Positions 6,710 to 8,207 of a stretch of 8,207 nucleotides of DNA are shown here, piece by piece (position 1 is the stretch's first letter; every line of letters starts with the position of its first letter). The position numbers and the translations under genes were made by a program. The notes beneath the pieces were generated by a model that did not search any database, was not told the origin of the DNA, and worked only from the letters and a program-made list of their open reading frames with translations. Origin of the DNA: Melioribacter sp. Lineage in GTDB: Bacteria; Bacteroidota; Ignavibacteria; Ignavibacteriales; Melioribacteraceae. Where the stretch lies: the NCBI GenBank assembly GCA_016841125.1, contig JAENZU010000128.1, positions 1 through 8,207 on the forward strand. Direction: 5' to 3'.

Positions 6710-7421
6710 TTTCCATTCTATAAATTGCAAAGTCATTAAATGTATCTGATTCCTTCAATCCAATTTTTCCTATTTTCACCAACTCCAGTAATGCGATAAA
6801 TGTAACAACAATTCTAATCTTCTCTGTAAATTTATTTATTAATTCTAAAAATAAAACTTCTGATTTTTCATTCAGCAGATTAGTGATATAATTTATTTGT
6901 TCATCAATTGAAACATTAAGTTTTCGAATCTGGTGCATCGAAGGCTTGGGGACACTCATTAACGCATTTTTAAAAGCTTTTATGAGATCATACAGTGAAA
7001 TGTTTTTCAGCAATGTCTGATAATCCGGAGGAGTCTCTTTTTCATCAGATTCATAAGTACCGCGGAAGCTTACTTTTCTTTGATTTGATTCCAGATAGGA
7101 AAATTCGTCTGCCATTTCTTTGTATCTTTTGTATTCCAGTAGGGCATTAACCAGTTCGGCGCGAGGATCAATTTCCTCTCCTTTTTCATCCACCTCTTTC
7201 GGCAGCAGCATCCTAACTTTAATCTGCATTAAAGTAGAAGCCATTAAAATAAAATCTCCGGCAGCCTCAAGATCTAATTGCTCAATGAATTGAAGATACT
7301 CGATAAAATTTTTAGTGATATATGAAATAGGTATATCGTATATATCTATTTCATCTCTTTTGATAAAAAACAGCAAGAGATCCAGCGGGCCTTCAAATTC
7401 TGTAAGTTTAATTTTATACAT
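6681..7421 (-). CDS. scpA: Segregation and condensation protein A (kleisin)
   Basis: ScpA is the kleisin that bridges the two SMC heads and recruits the ScpB dimer. It has 246 residues, a usual length. The N-terminal SMC-neck-binding region carries FEGPLDLLLFFI (9-20) and the helix LEAAGDFILMASTLMQIKVR (51-70). The segment PRAELVNALLEYKRYKEMA (86-104) follows, then a less conserved ScpB-binding middle. The C-terminal winged helix that caps the SMC head includes VVTFIALLELVKIGKI (205-220). It starts at ATG one nt after the trpS stop (TAG-A-ATG), which suggests reinitiation, since only a weak GG lies upstream. It overlaps scpB by 29 nt, conserving the scpA-scpB pairing seen in many bacteria. 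Confidence 0.97.
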   Translation of the reverse strand: MYKIKLTEFEGPLDLLLFFIKRDEIDIYDIPISYITKNFIEYLQFIEQLDLEAAGDFILMASTLMQIKVRMLLPKEVDEKGEEIDPRAELVNALLEYKRYKEMADEFSYLESNQRKVSFRGTYESDEKETPPDYQTLLKNISLYDLIKAFKNALMSVPKPSMHQIRKLNVSIDEQINYITNLLNEKSEVLFLELINKFTEKIRIVVTFIALLELVKIGKIGLKESDTFNDFAIYRMENGQDIHISN

Positions 7422-7422
7422 T

Positions 7423-8207
7423 CTAACCGAGCTTCATTTTTTCCCGAACCAATTCCATAGTTTTTTGAGCTTCTTCTCTCCCCTTTTTTTCGCCTTCATC
7501 AATTATAGATTTTACTTCATTTAAATTCTTTTCATAATAATTTCGTTTGTCTCGTATTGGTGAAAGAAATTGATCAATCATTGCCGAACATTTTGCTTTA
7601 CAATCAACACAGCCTAACTCGCCTGACCGGCAGCCCTCAGCGATTTCATCAACTTCATCCGTGTTAAATTTTTTATGATAAGTAAACACCAGACAAACTT
7701 CCGGACGACCCGGGTCATTTCTTCTGATTTTTTTTGGATCGGTAACAGCTTTTCTTAATTTATTTTTAATTTCTTCGGCTGGATCAGATAACAGTATTGT
7801 ATTATTTAGCGATTTACTCATTTTAGCGTTGCCGTCTAAACCTGGCAGACGTGCAAATTTAGTTAGCAGCGGTTCGGGTTCGGGGAAAACTTCTCCGTAC
7901 TGCGAATTAAATTTTCTAGCTACTTCACGGGTAATTTCAACATGAGGAACTTGATCTTCGCCCACAGGCACTGCTTCTCCGCGGTATAAAAGTATATCTG
8001 CCGATTGGAGAACCGGATAACCTAAATGCCCGTAAATAACATTTTCGATATTTAAATCTCTAACTTGTTCTTTTAAAGTCGGGTTTCTTTCCAACCTGGC
8101 TTTGGTTATCAGCATAGAAAATATAAGAAAAAGTTCAGTGTGCTCTTTTATTTGGGATTGACGAAATATTGGACTTTTATCCGGATCAAGTCCGGAAGCA
8201 AGCCAAT
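7423..8207 (-). CDS. trpS: Tryptophanyl-tRNA synthetase, 5' end outside window, with Fe-S-type cysteine motif
   Basis: This cytoplasmic class I synthetase attaches Trp to tRNA-Trp. The window holds 260 C-terminal residues. The frame stays open to the edge and its first residues (WLASGLDPDKSPIF) match the TrpRS interior, so the Met at 8115 is internal. The N-terminus, including the HIGH signature, lies outside. Visible are LGYPVLQSADILLY, the substrate-site segment GEDQVPHVEITREVARKFN and the KMSKS loop (codons at about 7810-7824). After it, four cysteines are spaced C-x20-C-x6-C-x2-C (codons between 7600 and 7695), with a fifth Cys four residues on. This closely resembles the C-x22-C-x6-C-x2-C [4Fe-4S] ligand set of Thermotoga maritima TrpRS, in the same protein context. 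A cluster is therefore likely but inferred. The gene ends with TAG, 1 nt before scpA. Confidence 0.97.
   Translation of the reverse strand, partial: WLASGLDPDKSPIFRQSQIKEHTELFLIFSMLITKARLERNPTLKEQVRDLNIENVIYGHLGYPVLQSADILLYRGEAVPVGEDQVPHVEITREVARKFNSQYGEVFPEPEPLLTKFARLPGLDGNAKMSKSLNNTILLSDPAEEIKNKLRKAVTDPKKIRRNDPGRPEVCLVFTYHKKFNTDEVDEIAEGCRSGELGCVDCKAKCSAMIDQFLSPIRDKRNYYEKNLNEVKSIIDEGEKKGREEAQKTMELVREKMKLG

Noticed and set aside
8113..8115. ATG at 8115 as the start of trpS
   Set aside because: The same frame is open to the window edge and encodes recognisable TrpRS residues (WLASGLDPDKSPIF), so this Met is internal and the gene is cut by the window.

Overview
The window is 8.2 kb of AT-rich, densely packed bacterial chromosome. 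Every supported gene lies on the minus strand, so the genes are listed here from the high-coordinate end to the low one, which is the direction of transcription. Low GC, AT-rich codon use, a YfiM-like DUF2279 protein and a Wzi-like envelope protein suggest the Bacteroidota/Ignavibacteriota side of the tree, most likely Ignavibacteria. This is an inference from protein style. Clear Shine-Dalgarno sites (for example at lysS) argue against a typical SD-poor Bacteroidetes. No 16S or other taxonomic marker is present.

Housekeeping block (8207 down to 2352): trpS (5' end beyond the window), scpA, scpB, an RsuA/RluB-type pseudouridine synthase, the S13 D,D-peptidase dacB, and lysS. Gaps are 1 nt (trpS/scpA) and 9 nt (dacB/lysS). 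The pairs scpA/scpB, scpB/rluB and rluB/dacB overlap. The block therefore looks like one transcript with translational coupling, joining two aminoacyl-tRNA synthetases, the SMC-condensin partners ScpA/ScpB, ribosome modification and cell-wall remodelling.

Envelope block (2299 down to 1): after a 52-nt gap come a DUF2279 exported protein, a family 2 glycosyltransferase and the N-terminal third or so of an exported, probably outer-membrane, protein resembling Wzi-type capsule-assembly proteins. The glycosyltransferase and the Wzi-like gene overlap by 4 nt (ATGA). The last two suggest surface polysaccharide work.

The window holds no RNA gene, mobile element, CRISPR array, long repeat or convincing terminator, and no stretch over 52 nt lacks a gene. 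I do not see an undescribed multi-gene system. The most interesting points are a four-cysteine [4Fe-4S]-type motif in TrpRS, two genes (lysS and the glycosyltransferase) that must start at TTG because a stop codon sits just upstream, and a lysS ribosome binding site built into the dacB stop codon.
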